Of a stretch of 32,496 nt of DNA, positions 25,170 through 32,496 are shown piece after piece. Source of the stretch: Deltaproteobacteria bacterium (lineage in GTDB: Bacteria; Desulfobacterota; Desulfarculia; Adiutricales; Adiutricaceae); contig JAISET010000102.1 of the NCBI GenBank assembly GCA_031264015.1, forward strand, positions 1-32,496, in the 5' to 3' direction. A program made the translations under genes and the position numbers. The number at the start of each line of letters is the position of its first letter. Position 1 is the stretch's first letter. Below the pieces are notes generated by a model. That model was given only the letters and a program-made list of their open reading frames with translations. It was not told the DNA's origin and made no database searches.

Positions 25170-26258
25170 TCAAACAAGATGACAATAGACGTCATATTCT
25201 GTAACTGCTTTTTTAGGTTCTATCTGAAACTGGCGCACTTGTCGACGACCTCTATCAGAGTTAGGTGACGCCCTTACTGTGACTATCCTCCAGCGAGTGC
25301 CGGACAATGACATTTTTAAGACTTCCATTGGTTCGACATGGCGGGAATGAATTCCGCCATAGCGGACCAACAAACATGCGTCTGAGGTCACGAACGAGGC
25401 GACGTTCTTCCAAACTAGACGTAAATCATCCGCAAAACGATCAGCTCCGGTATGCTCGAGCTGACTTTCAGTTTGGCGATAATCGACATAATCCGAACCG
25501 CCAAGAAACCAGAGTCGCAACCACTGATCTTGTAAATATGTGCGCATGCCATAATATGGTGGCGACGTGATAATGAAGCGTGCTTTTGGCATGTCATTGA
25601 ACGTGTCAATAATACGGCTATCACCCAGTCTCACCTTGCTTTGTACTACTGGCAGAACATCGGAGAGATATCTCTCAGCACGTATCTTAATTATCGAAAG
25701 TACATCAACTTCCTCCGGAAGCATGTTGCGTTCAGTCCAAAACTTCACCGCATAATCTGGCTTCGGAGCAAAAGTTCTGAAAGATTGATTCGAGAAGTGC
25801 GACTGCGTCACCTTCGTACGGGGCCCGTGAAGCGCCCCAAGGATGATCGCTCTCAATAAAATACGCTCCGATGAGGAACTATCAGTAAGCAATGCCTTGC
25901 GAAGCTGACAGAGCTGAAGAAGCGTGTGTTCATGATATGCGAAGCTCCAAAATTGACCGGAAGGAATCGACGCCGGTTCATCCGCAGTGTTTAAGATAGC
26001 CCGGGCGCACTCGACAACCAGCGCTGAACCGGCGACTGCCAATTTCGCTTTTGCAAGAGCGACAGCCACAGGACTACTGTCCACGCCAACAGAAGGCATG
26101 CCAAGCAACCTGGCCGCAAAATTAGTTGTACCCCGACCGCAGAAAGGGTCAACCACCCAGTCGCCTTGCTTCCCATGCCTCTTAAGAAAACCAAGCGGGA
26201 AGTTGAGCGGGTACATAGTGTAGTATGGGCACACACAATTTAATGCATCAAGTCTCAC
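25170..26258 (-). CDS. Solitary DNA (N4/N6-amino) methyltransferase
   Basis: 362 aa. Class I SAM-dependent methyltransferase of DNA exocyclic amines. The SAM-binding motif I is VDPFCGRGTTNFAARL (about residue 36), with the acidic loop GVDSSP after it. Catalytic motif IV TSPPYYGMR lies near residue 231, and YGGIHSR may be part of the next strand. Order is motif I before IV. SPPY is found in cytosine-N4 and some adenine-N6 enzymes, so the base is open. No restriction enzyme is adjacent, so it is an orphan. GC content and codon use are clearly lower and it is flanked by AT-rich DNA, pointing to horizontal acquisition. GTG 26258 has GGAG eight bases before. Confidence 0.85.
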   Translation of the reverse strand: MRLDALNCVCPYYTMYPLNFPLGFLKRHGKQGDWVVDPFCGRGTTNFAARLLGMPSVGVDSSPVAVALAKAKLAVAGSALVVECARAILNTADEPASIPSGQFWSFAYHEHTLLQLCQLRKALLTDSSSSERILLRAIILGALHGPRTKVTQSHFSNQSFRTFAPKPDYAVKFWTERNMLPEEVDVLSIIKIRAERYLSDVLPVVQSKVRLGDSRIIDTFNDMPKARFIITSPPYYGMRTYLQDQWLRLWFLGGSDYVDYRQTESQLEHTGADRFADDLRLVWKNVASFVTSDACLLVRYGGIHSRHVEPMEVLKMSLSGTRWRIVTVRASPNSDRGRRQVRQFQIEPKKAVTEYDVYCHLV

Positions 26259-27175
26259 AAAGCATCTCCGCAGATAATTGAATGCGGCTAATCATTCTCT
26301 AGTGAAAATTTTAATCTATCCTTTAAATTCTTTTATATAATTGAGCATTTAGCGATCAAAGAAAAAGACAAATCATAAGATATTTTACCGTCTCCTCCCC
26401 AGTCACACTAAAAAATAATAATATTTTTTTTTAATTGATGTCAACACCTTGATCTCAATTTCAGCAGTTCTAAATATGAATGATTGTTACGCCCCTATTG
26501 GACTTCCGCCCTTTTTCCACCCAATAAAGTCGACCGGCGGGGCCTGCTCAGCCCCTTTTTCCTGTCCAGGCGAAACCAGCCCAACCGACCAAAAATTTTA
26601 AACGTTCGAAAAATAGCCCTTGCATAATAACATCTTTTGTGGCGTTCTTAAAATATTCCTACTCTGTCTGCACTTTTAAGAATGGTTGTTCATAATAGAT
26701 TTATGCCATATATCAGCTATATTATTTTAATAAACAACAATTAAAATTGATATTAGATAATTTTAATTGTTAAATTAATATATAAGACATATAATTTCAC
26801 TAAGCATCAAAATTACAACTAACTATTCCTCCAAAGGGCATTATACTTCAACCTGTCATATTCATCCCAAAAAATAATTGATCAAAAAAATCTAAAAGTA
26901 AAAATAAAACAATTAATAATATCATCAACACAATTAAATTAGTATTTTTTATATGTCTTCTCAAGTTTTTAATTGAACTTCAAGATATAACAATAGTAAT
27001 ACAAGATATAATTTTATAACTTTACTTTTTATAGTCAGAAAAGACCATAAAATTTAAAGCCTGATCTCCATAACTACCGTCGACACTCAACCTAGAAACT
27101 CCGTCCGCGGCCGCCCGGCCGTCGGTCGTCCCTCGGAATCGCGTCATCGGAACGACGCGGCCATGACGCCGGGGC
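26259..27175. other. 0.9-kb AT-rich non-coding region
   Basis: Between the methyltransferase and Hsp70 genes. Very AT-rich from about 26640 to 27060, with no ORF worth calling. One orphan hairpin with T-run lies at 26539-26560. No tRNA, IS end or phage attachment site was recognised. Confidence 0.55.
26539..26560 (+). terminator. Possible orphan terminator
   Basis: Stem GGGGC / GCCCC with a 7-base loop and T5. No plus-strand gene lies upstream, so it could be a relic or the end of an unannotated RNA. Confidence 0.4.
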
Positions 27176-29191
27176 TCATTTGTTCTGGTTCTGATGAAAG
27201 GGGATGTTCAGGTTGACGATGCCGACCTGGTCTATCTCGCGAACGATGGCCTTGTCCAGCCGCTCCGACATTTCGCCCACTATCTCCTGGCATTTCTTGT
27301 CTATCTCCTCCCTCAGGGAGGTTTCGAGCTTGTTCCTGGCCTTGAGGATGCTGCCGTCGCTGACCAGGCGTCTGGCGATGATCCCGGGCAGGCCGACCCC
27401 CTTGACGGCCTTGGTGATGCCCCCGCGCCCCTGCCGCAGGGCGACGTAGCCGAGCCACGCGCCGGCCCCGGCCCCGAGGATGAGACCCAGGGGGCCGGAG
27501 GCCAGCAGGGCCATCCCCGTCCCCCCGCAGATGGAGGCGACCAGGAGGCTGGTCAGACTGGCGACCAGGCTGTTGACCAGAAAGACCAGCGGGTCGCTGA
27601 GAAAGCCCTCCATCGGCCGGCCCACCTGGATCTGCCGGACCTCGTCGGATCCGGAGGGCAGGCGGCCGGCCAGGCGGAGCCCGTAGGCGTCCAGCCAGAC
27701 CTGGATCTTGCCCTGCAGGATGAGGCCCAGGCCGGCCGTCTGGGAGCTGATGTTCCGGTCGACCAGCTGGACCAGGCGGGGCTTGTAGTCGTCGGTTATC
27801 CGTCCGATGCCGGCCTCGACCTCGTCGATGACAAATCCGGTCCGGGCCGCTTTTTTGACATGGGGGACGATCTTTCCGTCGAAGAGCTCCGAGGTGACCG
27901 TGGAGGCCAGGTCGGCGGCGCAGATTTCAAAGGACGACTTGACGCGGGGGATCAGCACCTGCTCGACGAACTTGCCCTTGTCCTCGGTCATTCTTCTCCT
28001 GACCGCCTCCAGCTCGTCCTTGACGGCGGGCAGGATGGCCAGGCCCTCCGAGATGGCCCCGAAGGGGTTGGGGGCGCCCAGGATTCTCCCTGGTTTGACG
28101 CGCAGGATCTCCTCGCAGATCCGGCGCACGAAATACCACTTGGAGCTCCCCCCGGAGAGCGAGACGGCCCTGATGTCGTCCGTCGGCTTGACGCCCTCCA
28201 AAAGCGAGTCCCGAAACCAGGCGATGAGGTCGAGGCCGCCGGCCGCTATCTTGTCCGGGAGGCCCGCGCCCATGAGGCCCGCGTAGTTGCGGAAGGAGGC
28301 CGAGGGCGAGTAGCTCCCGGCCCTCTCCTCGAACTCCTCCAAAGTCAGGTCGCCCACGGTCCCGAACCTGCCCACCTCGGCCTTGTAGCAGCATTTGGGG
28401 TCCCGGGCGACGGTCTCGGAAAAGTCCTCCTTCAAAAGCCGGCACAAATACGACCAGACGAAAAACTCGCTCCTCTCGTCGGCCAGGCGGCCCGCGCCCC
28501 CCTGGTTCTTGTCCAGGAACCACTGGTAGAAGAGGTCGTCGAAGAGCCTGCCGCCCAGGCTCATGTTCCCGTAGCCCGAGACCACCTCGCCCCGCCGCAG
28601 GAGCGCGAAGTCGCAGGTCCCGCCGCCGAAGTCCACCACCAGGTAGCCGTCCATGATGTCGGCCAGGGGGAAGCGGTTGAGGCCCAGGTCTGTCAGGAGG
28701 ACCCCCTTGGGCTCGTCGACCACCTCGGGCGGGTCGAGGCCCGCCTTGACTATGATGCCCTGGAGGGTCGAGCGGAACTCCGCCGAGGCCTCGCAGGGCG
28801 CCCCGACGATGAACTCGTTCTCCGGCAGGTCCAACAGGCACCCGTTCCTTTTGGCCTCCACCTTGACGGCCTCGAAGAAGTCGACCGCGCACCTTCTGGC
28901 CAGGGCGTTGCCGACGATCTCGGGTTTGAAGTTGCAGTGGTAGCGGTAGCCCAGCCTCTCCCTTTCCTCCGGGGAGGCCGAGCCGAAGGTCTTGGTGGCG
29001 ACGTCCCCGATCAGCGGGAACTCGCCGTCCTCCGGGCCCGCCGAGTCGGCGTAGAGGATGGCCGTGTCCACCGCCGGGGTGGTCCCGCGCAGGTGGAGCT
29101 GGGTTTTGTTCTTCGTCCCGTAGGGGCAGAGGGTCAGATAGGTGTTTGACGTTCCGAAATCCACTCCGACGACGTAGGCTTTGCTGGCCAT
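27176..29191 (-). CDS. Hsp70-family ATPase with membrane-hairpin C-terminus
   Basis: 671 aa. The N-terminal actin/Hsp70 ATPase is clear: GVDFGTSNTYLTLCP (phosphate-1) at about 9-23, YLVVDFGGGTCDFALLRRG (phosphate-2) near 186, and AVSLSGGSSKWYFVRRI (adenosine site) near 350. The DnaK substrate-binding domain is absent. Instead come a helical part (about 400-535), a glycine-rich double hydrophobic segment with small-residue repeats (about 537-590, GLILGAGAGAWLGYVAL) that could insert in a membrane, and a charged amphipathic helix (LETSLREEIDKKCQEIV) to the end. This resembles membrane-tethered dynamin-like tails more than DnaK. ATG 29191 follows GGGGGAGAG. It is the last gene of a three-gene minus-strand cluster. 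Confidence 0.85.
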   Translation of the reverse strand: MASKAYVVGVDFGTSNTYLTLCPYGTKNKTQLHLRGTTPAVDTAILYADSAGPEDGEFPLIGDVATKTFGSASPEERERLGYRYHCNFKPEIVGNALARRCAVDFFEAVKVEAKRNGCLLDLPENEFIVGAPCEASAEFRSTLQGIIVKAGLDPPEVVDEPKGVLLTDLGLNRFPLADIMDGYLVVDFGGGTCDFALLRRGEVVSGYGNMSLGGRLFDDLFYQWFLDKNQGGAGRLADERSEFFVWSYLCRLLKEDFSETVARDPKCCYKAEVGRFGTVGDLTLEEFEERAGSYSPSASFRNYAGLMGAGLPDKIAAGGLDLIAWFRDSLLEGVKPTDDIRAVSLSGGSSKWYFVRRICEEILRVKPGRILGAPNPFGAISEGLAILPAVKDELEAVRRRMTEDKGKFVEQVLIPRVKSSFEICAADLASTVTSELFDGKIVPHVKKAARTGFVIDEVEAGIGRITDDYKPRLVQLVDRNISSQTAGLGLILQGKIQVWLDAYGLRLAGRLPSGSDEVRQIQVGRPMEGFLSDPLVFLVNSLVASLTSLLVASICGGTGMALLASGPLGLILGAGAGAWLGYVALRQGRGGITKAVKGVGLPGIIARRLVSDGSILKARNKLETSLREEIDKKCQEIVGEMSERLDKAIVREIDQVGIVNLNIPFHQNQNK

Positions 29192-29324
29192 CCGCGCTCT
29201 CCCCCAAATGTCAGTTTATTGTCGGTCCGGCGCGCCGCCGCCTGGCGGGCGTCCCAAGTCAGCGGGCCCGACCGACGACCCCGCCGGGCGGGCCCGACCC
29301 GTCACAAGAAATTTACGACGCGCC

Positions 29325-30197
29325 TCAGGTCTTTTTGGCCGCCGCCTTGTTGAAGAGGAACATGCCCCCGAGGATGAGGACGCCGCCCGCGACCGACCGG
29401 GCGTCCGGGGTCTCGTTGATGATGTGAAACCCCAGCACCGTCGTCAAAAGAGGGGTCAGAAACATGTAGTTGCTGACCGACGACGTCCTGGGGGCGAGGG
29501 AGATGGCCTTGGCCCAGGCGGCGTAGGCCGCGGCGCTGGAAAAGACCCCCAGCGCGGCTATGTAGGCGAACTGGACCGGGGGCGCCGCCTGAATCTCGCC
29601 CAGGGCTCGCGGGATCAAGACAAACAGGAAAAGCTCGCCCAGGACGACGGAATAAATGGTGGTCCGCAGGGCCGAGTACTCCCTGGTCAGCCTGCGCTGC
29701 AAAAGATTGTACGAGCTCAGCAGGAAGGAGGAGACAAGCAGCCAGACGACGCCCTCGTTGACCGCGAACTCCCCTCCCGCCAGGGTCAGGACCGCCACCC
29801 CCGAGAACTCGACCGCGATGGCCAGATACTGGAGCCGGGCGATGGTCTCCTTGAAAATCAGCCTGGCCAGGACCGCCGTCATCACCGGGGTGGTGGCGAT
29901 GACGACGCTGCCGGTGGCGGCGGGCACCGTGGTCGTCCCCTTGTTGAAGGCCAGCACGTAGAGGGTGAAGCCGGACAGGCCCGCCAGCAGGAACCACTTG
30001 AGGTCCTTTTTGGCCGGGGGCCCGATCTTCAAAACGGCGGCCAGCCCCAGCAGGACGACGGCCGCCACGAAATATCTCAGCAGCCCCAGGGTCCAGGGGG
30101 TGAACCACCCGAGGGTGATCCTGGTGAAAACGTAGGCCAGCGACCAGAAGACGATGGTGGCCAGGGCGTACGGGTGGAAGCTTTTCAAGTTCGTCAT
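29325..30197 (-). CDS. EamA/DMT-family transporter
   Basis: 290 aa with about ten predicted membrane helices in two homologous halves. Each EamA repeat is visible (WSLAYVFTRITLGWFTPWTLGLLRY in part; later YAAWAKAISLAPRTSSVSNY and PLLTTVLGF). It is a drug/metabolite transporter of unknown substrate, often an amino acid or metabolite exporter. ATG 30197 fits the family start. It sits 43 bases after the upstream membrane protein and 133 before hsp70, on the same strand, so probably co-transcribed. Confidence 0.9.
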   Translation of the reverse strand: MTNLKSFHPYALATIVFWSLAYVFTRITLGWFTPWTLGLLRYFVAAVVLLGLAAVLKIGPPAKKDLKWFLLAGLSGFTLYVLAFNKGTTTVPAATGSVVIATTPVMTAVLARLIFKETIARLQYLAIAVEFSGVAVLTLAGGEFAVNEGVVWLLVSSFLLSSYNLLQRRLTREYSALRTTIYSVVLGELFLFVLIPRALGEIQAAPPVQFAYIAALGVFSSAAAYAAWAKAISLAPRTSSVSNYMFLTPLLTTVLGFHIINETPDARSVAGGVLILGGMFLFNKAAAKKT

Positions 30198-30240
30198 GGC
30201 GTCCGGGCGGCGAAAAAGACGGGGGGAAAAACGCTGGGGT

Positions 30241-31989
30241 TCATTTGGGGCGGACCAGCCCCCGGCGGACGACCAGGCCGTCCTTGCGCACGGGCTCCTC
30301 CTCGACGACCACCCGCTGCCCGGCTCTGACCAGGCCGAAGGTGTCGTAGTCGGAGGCGAGGCTCTCGTCCCAGACCAGGGGCTCCTCCCTGGCGCCTGGG
30401 GGCCCGGTCTCGTAGCCGGCGTTGGCGAGCCCGCGCACCAGCTCATGGAAGGCCGGGTCGTCCTCGAAGACGCCCCTGGCCCTCAGGCGGCGGACGACGG
30501 AGGAGATCTTCCGCACCAGGCCGACCTCGGCCGGGGGCTCGTCGTCCCGCCCGTCCGAGGGGGACTTGGCCTCACCCTCCCCCGTCCCGGCCCCGAAAAG
30601 AAGGACCAGAACCAGGGGGACGGCGGACCTCAGATAGTCCTCGATCCTCCGCCGCACCTGGAGGCGGTGGGCGGAGTAGTCGCAGACGCGCCCGCCCTTG
30701 ACCAAAAAGAGGATGGCCGCCGCCCCGAGGTAAAAGAACAGGCGCTTCCAAAAACCGGTCTTGCCACCCAGAACCCCCGGCAGAACCGTCCCCTTGAAGA
30801 CGGACAGCAGGACGTCGGCCAGGGCCAGCCCCCCCAGAACACCCAGCAGGGCCCGGCGCGTCTTCTCGTTCTGGGCCAGGTGCAAGCTCAACAAAACCCC
30901 GGCCGCGGCCCCGACGGCGCAGCCGACCAGGGCGCCCGTCTCCACCGGCTGGCCCAGCAGGCCGACCAGGGCCCCGCCGAAGAGATTCCCCATGACCGCC
31001 ATGATCGCCGCCACCAGGACCGCGGCGGACGACTTGGGACGCCCGGGGTCGGCCGGGAGCGGCGGCAGGCGCAGGGGCGGCAGGAGGGCGTTGAGGTGCA
31101 GGACCATCAGGCCCTCCTGGGCGGCGCCCAGCCCCTCCCCCCCGGTCAGAAGAGGAAACAAGGCGGGCGAGGTCAGGGAGCGGTTCAGCTGACGGGCGGC
31201 CCTTGCGGCGGCCGAGTTGACAATCGCCTCGGCGGGCGGCCCGCTCTCCTCGGAGCCGTCGGCCGGGGGGGCGGACTCCCCCAGGGCGAAAAAGTACTCG
31301 GCGACGGCGGCCTTTTCGGCCTGCCGGAGATATTCGTCGAGCTTCTCCCCGTCCACCCTCTTGGTCAGCTCGTCCGGAAAAAAGGAGCCCGGCGGATGCG
31401 GTCTGACCCCGGCCGGGGCCGTCTTTTCAGCGACCGGCACCTCGACCTCCGGCTCGTCCGGCTTGTTCCTCAGCCGCCTCCGCACCGACAGGGCCGAGGC
31501 CAGCAGCGCGACGGCCGCGACCACCGCCAGCGCCCCCGCCCACAGCTTCAGGCGTCCCGCGGAAGTCGAGGGCGGCGGCCCCTCGAAAAAGCCTTCCCCC
31601 GGCCGGCCGGTCATGACGGCGGCGGGGGGCGAGACGTTTGCCGGGACCGGCGGAGGCGCCGCTTGGGCGGGCGAAGACGCATCGGAGGCGACGCTTGGAG
31701 CGGGCGAAGACGCACCTTCCGCCGGAACGTCGACCGGCGGGGGAGTCGGGACAGAGCCCCGGGACGGCCCGTCCTCGCCGGGGGACGTCCCCCGCTCCGT
31801 CAGGACGGCGTCGCCGGTCTCCACGGAGCTTTCCGAAACCTGGGCCGTCAAGGCGCCGGGAATCAACAAAGCCGCGGAAATTAGGAGAAGCAACAAGCCG
31901 GCGAGCAGGCGCGGCCGAATAATGGCGCGAAGACAGGTGCGGGAGGTTTTATAGGGGGGGAGTTTGGATTTTGAACGCGTGTTGGACAT
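30241..31989 (-). CDS. Multi-membrane protein with possible GrpE-like C-terminus
   Basis: 582 aa, not recognised as a named family. It begins with a basic N-terminus and a long hydrophobic helix (about 29-48, LLAGLLLLLISAALLIPGALTA), a signal or anchor. A Pro/Ser/Ala/Glu-rich linker follows (to about 150), a second TM (LWAGALAVVAAVALLASALSV), then a helical domain around QAEKAAVAEYFFALGE, and four to five TMs (about 325-470). The C-terminal 80 residues (ARGVFEDDPAFHELV; later AGQRVVVEEEPVRKDGLVVR and RGLVRP) faintly resemble the wing domain of GrpE nucleotide exchange factors. With an Hsp70 downstream, a membrane-bound exchange factor is an attractive but unproven guess. Start at ATG 31989 omits a weak 26-codon extension. 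Confidence 0.55.
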   Translation of the reverse strand: MSNTRSKSKLPPYKTSRTCLRAIIRPRLLAGLLLLLISAALLIPGALTAQVSESSVETGDAVLTERGTSPGEDGPSRGSVPTPPPVDVPAEGASSPAPSVASDASSPAQAAPPPVPANVSPPAAVMTGRPGEGFFEGPPPSTSAGRLKLWAGALAVVAAVALLASALSVRRRLRNKPDEPEVEVPVAEKTAPAGVRPHPPGSFFPDELTKRVDGEKLDEYLRQAEKAAVAEYFFALGESAPPADGSEESGPPAEAIVNSAAARAARQLNRSLTSPALFPLLTGGEGLGAAQEGLMVLHLNALLPPLRLPPLPADPGRPKSSAAVLVAAIMAVMGNLFGGALVGLLGQPVETGALVGCAVGAAAGVLLSLHLAQNEKTRRALLGVLGGLALADVLLSVFKGTVLPGVLGGKTGFWKRLFFYLGAAAILFLVKGGRVCDYSAHRLQVRRRIEDYLRSAVPLVLVLLFGAGTGEGEAKSPSDGRDDEPPAEVGLVRKISSVVRRLRARGVFEDDPAFHELVRGLANAGYETGPPGAREEPLVWDESLASDYDTFGLVRAGQRVVVEEEPVRKDGLVVRRGLVRPK

Positions 31990-32379
31990 GGGGGCACTTG
32001 TTTTCCACAAAGTTTGATTCTCTCGCCACTGACGTTTCGTCCGACATGCCCAGATTAAAGGAACCAACGCCCCAGGTCAAGCGCCTTTCCCGGGGCGGGC
32101 GGCTCGGATGAAACCCCGGGGCGGCCTCCGTTCGCCTTGGCCCGTCCCCGCCGCGACGATGACGGTCAACGGAAAGCCGTCCGTATATGACAGCCTTTTG
32201 ACTCCGGCCAAGTTCGAGTCAAAGTCAAAAATCAGGCCGGACGGCCTCGGCCGCTGAAAAACTTTCTTGGGATAATCTCATCCCGGTTGATGAAAATTTG
32301 ACCGCTTTCATAGGAAAAAATGCGGCCGGGAGATCTCGACAGGCTAGCCCGAGTTTCTCAGTTAGCTTGGGACCTTTCA
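31990..32379. other. Upstream region and intron 3' exon side
   Basis: Probably holds the promoter for the minus-strand cluster (left part) and exon sequence after the group II intron (right part). On the minus strand an AGGCC/GGCCT hairpin followed by ATTTTT (about 32223-32250) could stop transcription leaving the intron. No protein gene is supported. Confidence 0.5.
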
Positions 32380-32496
32380 GTAGGGTAGGCGACTGACGCA
32401 GTGCCGTTTCTGGTCTGTTTCCAGCCGCCTCCACCTCAAACCCGGACTTGCGGATTTCCCGCATCCGGCTTTCACCAACGCTTCTTCATGACTTCG
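32380..32496 (-). ncRNA. Group II intron 3' end (domains V and VI), partial
   Basis: On the minus strand, 32472-32438 folds as a group II domain V: AAAGCCGGATG, a stem closed by a GAAA tetraloop (GCGG-GAAA-TCCGC region), and the return AAGTCCGGGTTT. The AGC catalytic triad and the two-base bulge are in place. Domain VI follows (32437-32380) with a 9-bp stem AGGCGGCTG / CAGTCGCCT (one G-T pair), then ACCCTAC to the end. The first A of that stretch lies seven bases from the end, where the branch-point adenosine belongs. The intron continues past the right edge. The short frame that begins inside domain V (MREIRKSG...) is therefore not a gene. Confidence 0.75.

Noticed and set aside
27194-29149. 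Long plus-strand open frame opposite the Hsp70 gene
   Set aside because: Low-complexity shadow; the Hsp70 motifs on the minus strand are unambiguous.
30154-31884. Long plus-strand open frame opposite the membrane protein
   Set aside because: Gly/Gln/Arg-rich and without domains. The opposite strand encodes clear membrane helices.
32225-32464. Hypothetical protein on the minus strand
   Set aside because: It starts inside domain V of the group II intron and runs through the splice site into the exon.

Overview
The window is a GC-rich bacterial chromosome segment broken up by several strikingly AT-rich non-coding islands (about 2870-3170, 4130-4320, 23900-24270 and 26300-27060). Domain content (GGDEF-PilZ and HEAT/HD-GYP signalling pairs, a DUF1847 metal-binding protein, an iron-sulfur flavoprotein, a QueG-like ferredoxin protein, a Hanks kinase/PP2C remnant) fits an anaerobic deltaproteobacterium (Desulfobacterota-like). 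That assignment is inferred from gene content; no rRNA or tRNA gene was found to confirm it.

Layout. 1-8.1 kb is a signalling region: a diguanylate cyclase overlapping a PilZ protein, a decayed PP2C phosphatase plus kinase remnant on the minus strand, then a HEAT-repeat-like protein followed by a degenerate HD-GYP protein. These last two appear to share an N-terminal domain. 8.5-9.7 kb is a broken IS630-family insertion sequence. 9.7-13.9 kb is an accessory block on the minus strand: three tandem paralogues related to DUF6904, with variable Asp-rich inserts, a 94-bp tandem repeat downstream, and then a small QueG-like Fe-S protein. 14.3-15.8 kb holds convergent genes for a DUF1847 protein and an iron-sulfur flavoprotein, separated by hairpins. 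16.2-23.5 kb is metabolic: a DegT-type aminotransferase (minus), then on the plus strand ribulose-phosphate 3-epimerase, a class IV aminotransferase, an LPG-synthase-type membrane protein, and a compact hisH-hisF-glutamine amidotransferase operon.

23.5-27.2 kb is mostly AT-rich and non-coding, holding a glycine-tailed RRM protein with a long structured leader and a solitary, lower-GC DNA methyltransferase (minus). 27.2-32.0 kb is a minus-strand cluster: a multi-membrane protein whose C-terminus faintly resembles GrpE, an EamA transporter, and an unusual Hsp70 whose substrate domain is replaced by a glycine-rich membrane hairpin. The last about 120 bases are the 3' end (domains V and VI) of a group II intron entering from the right.

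The most interesting items are the DUF6904-like paralogue array with its in-frame acidic repeats, the membrane Hsp70 cluster, the HEAT/HD-GYP pair sharing an N-terminal domain, the kinase/PP2C fossil, and the intron end that had been hidden under a spurious ORF. All function calls come from reading the sequence and recalling families; no database search was run.
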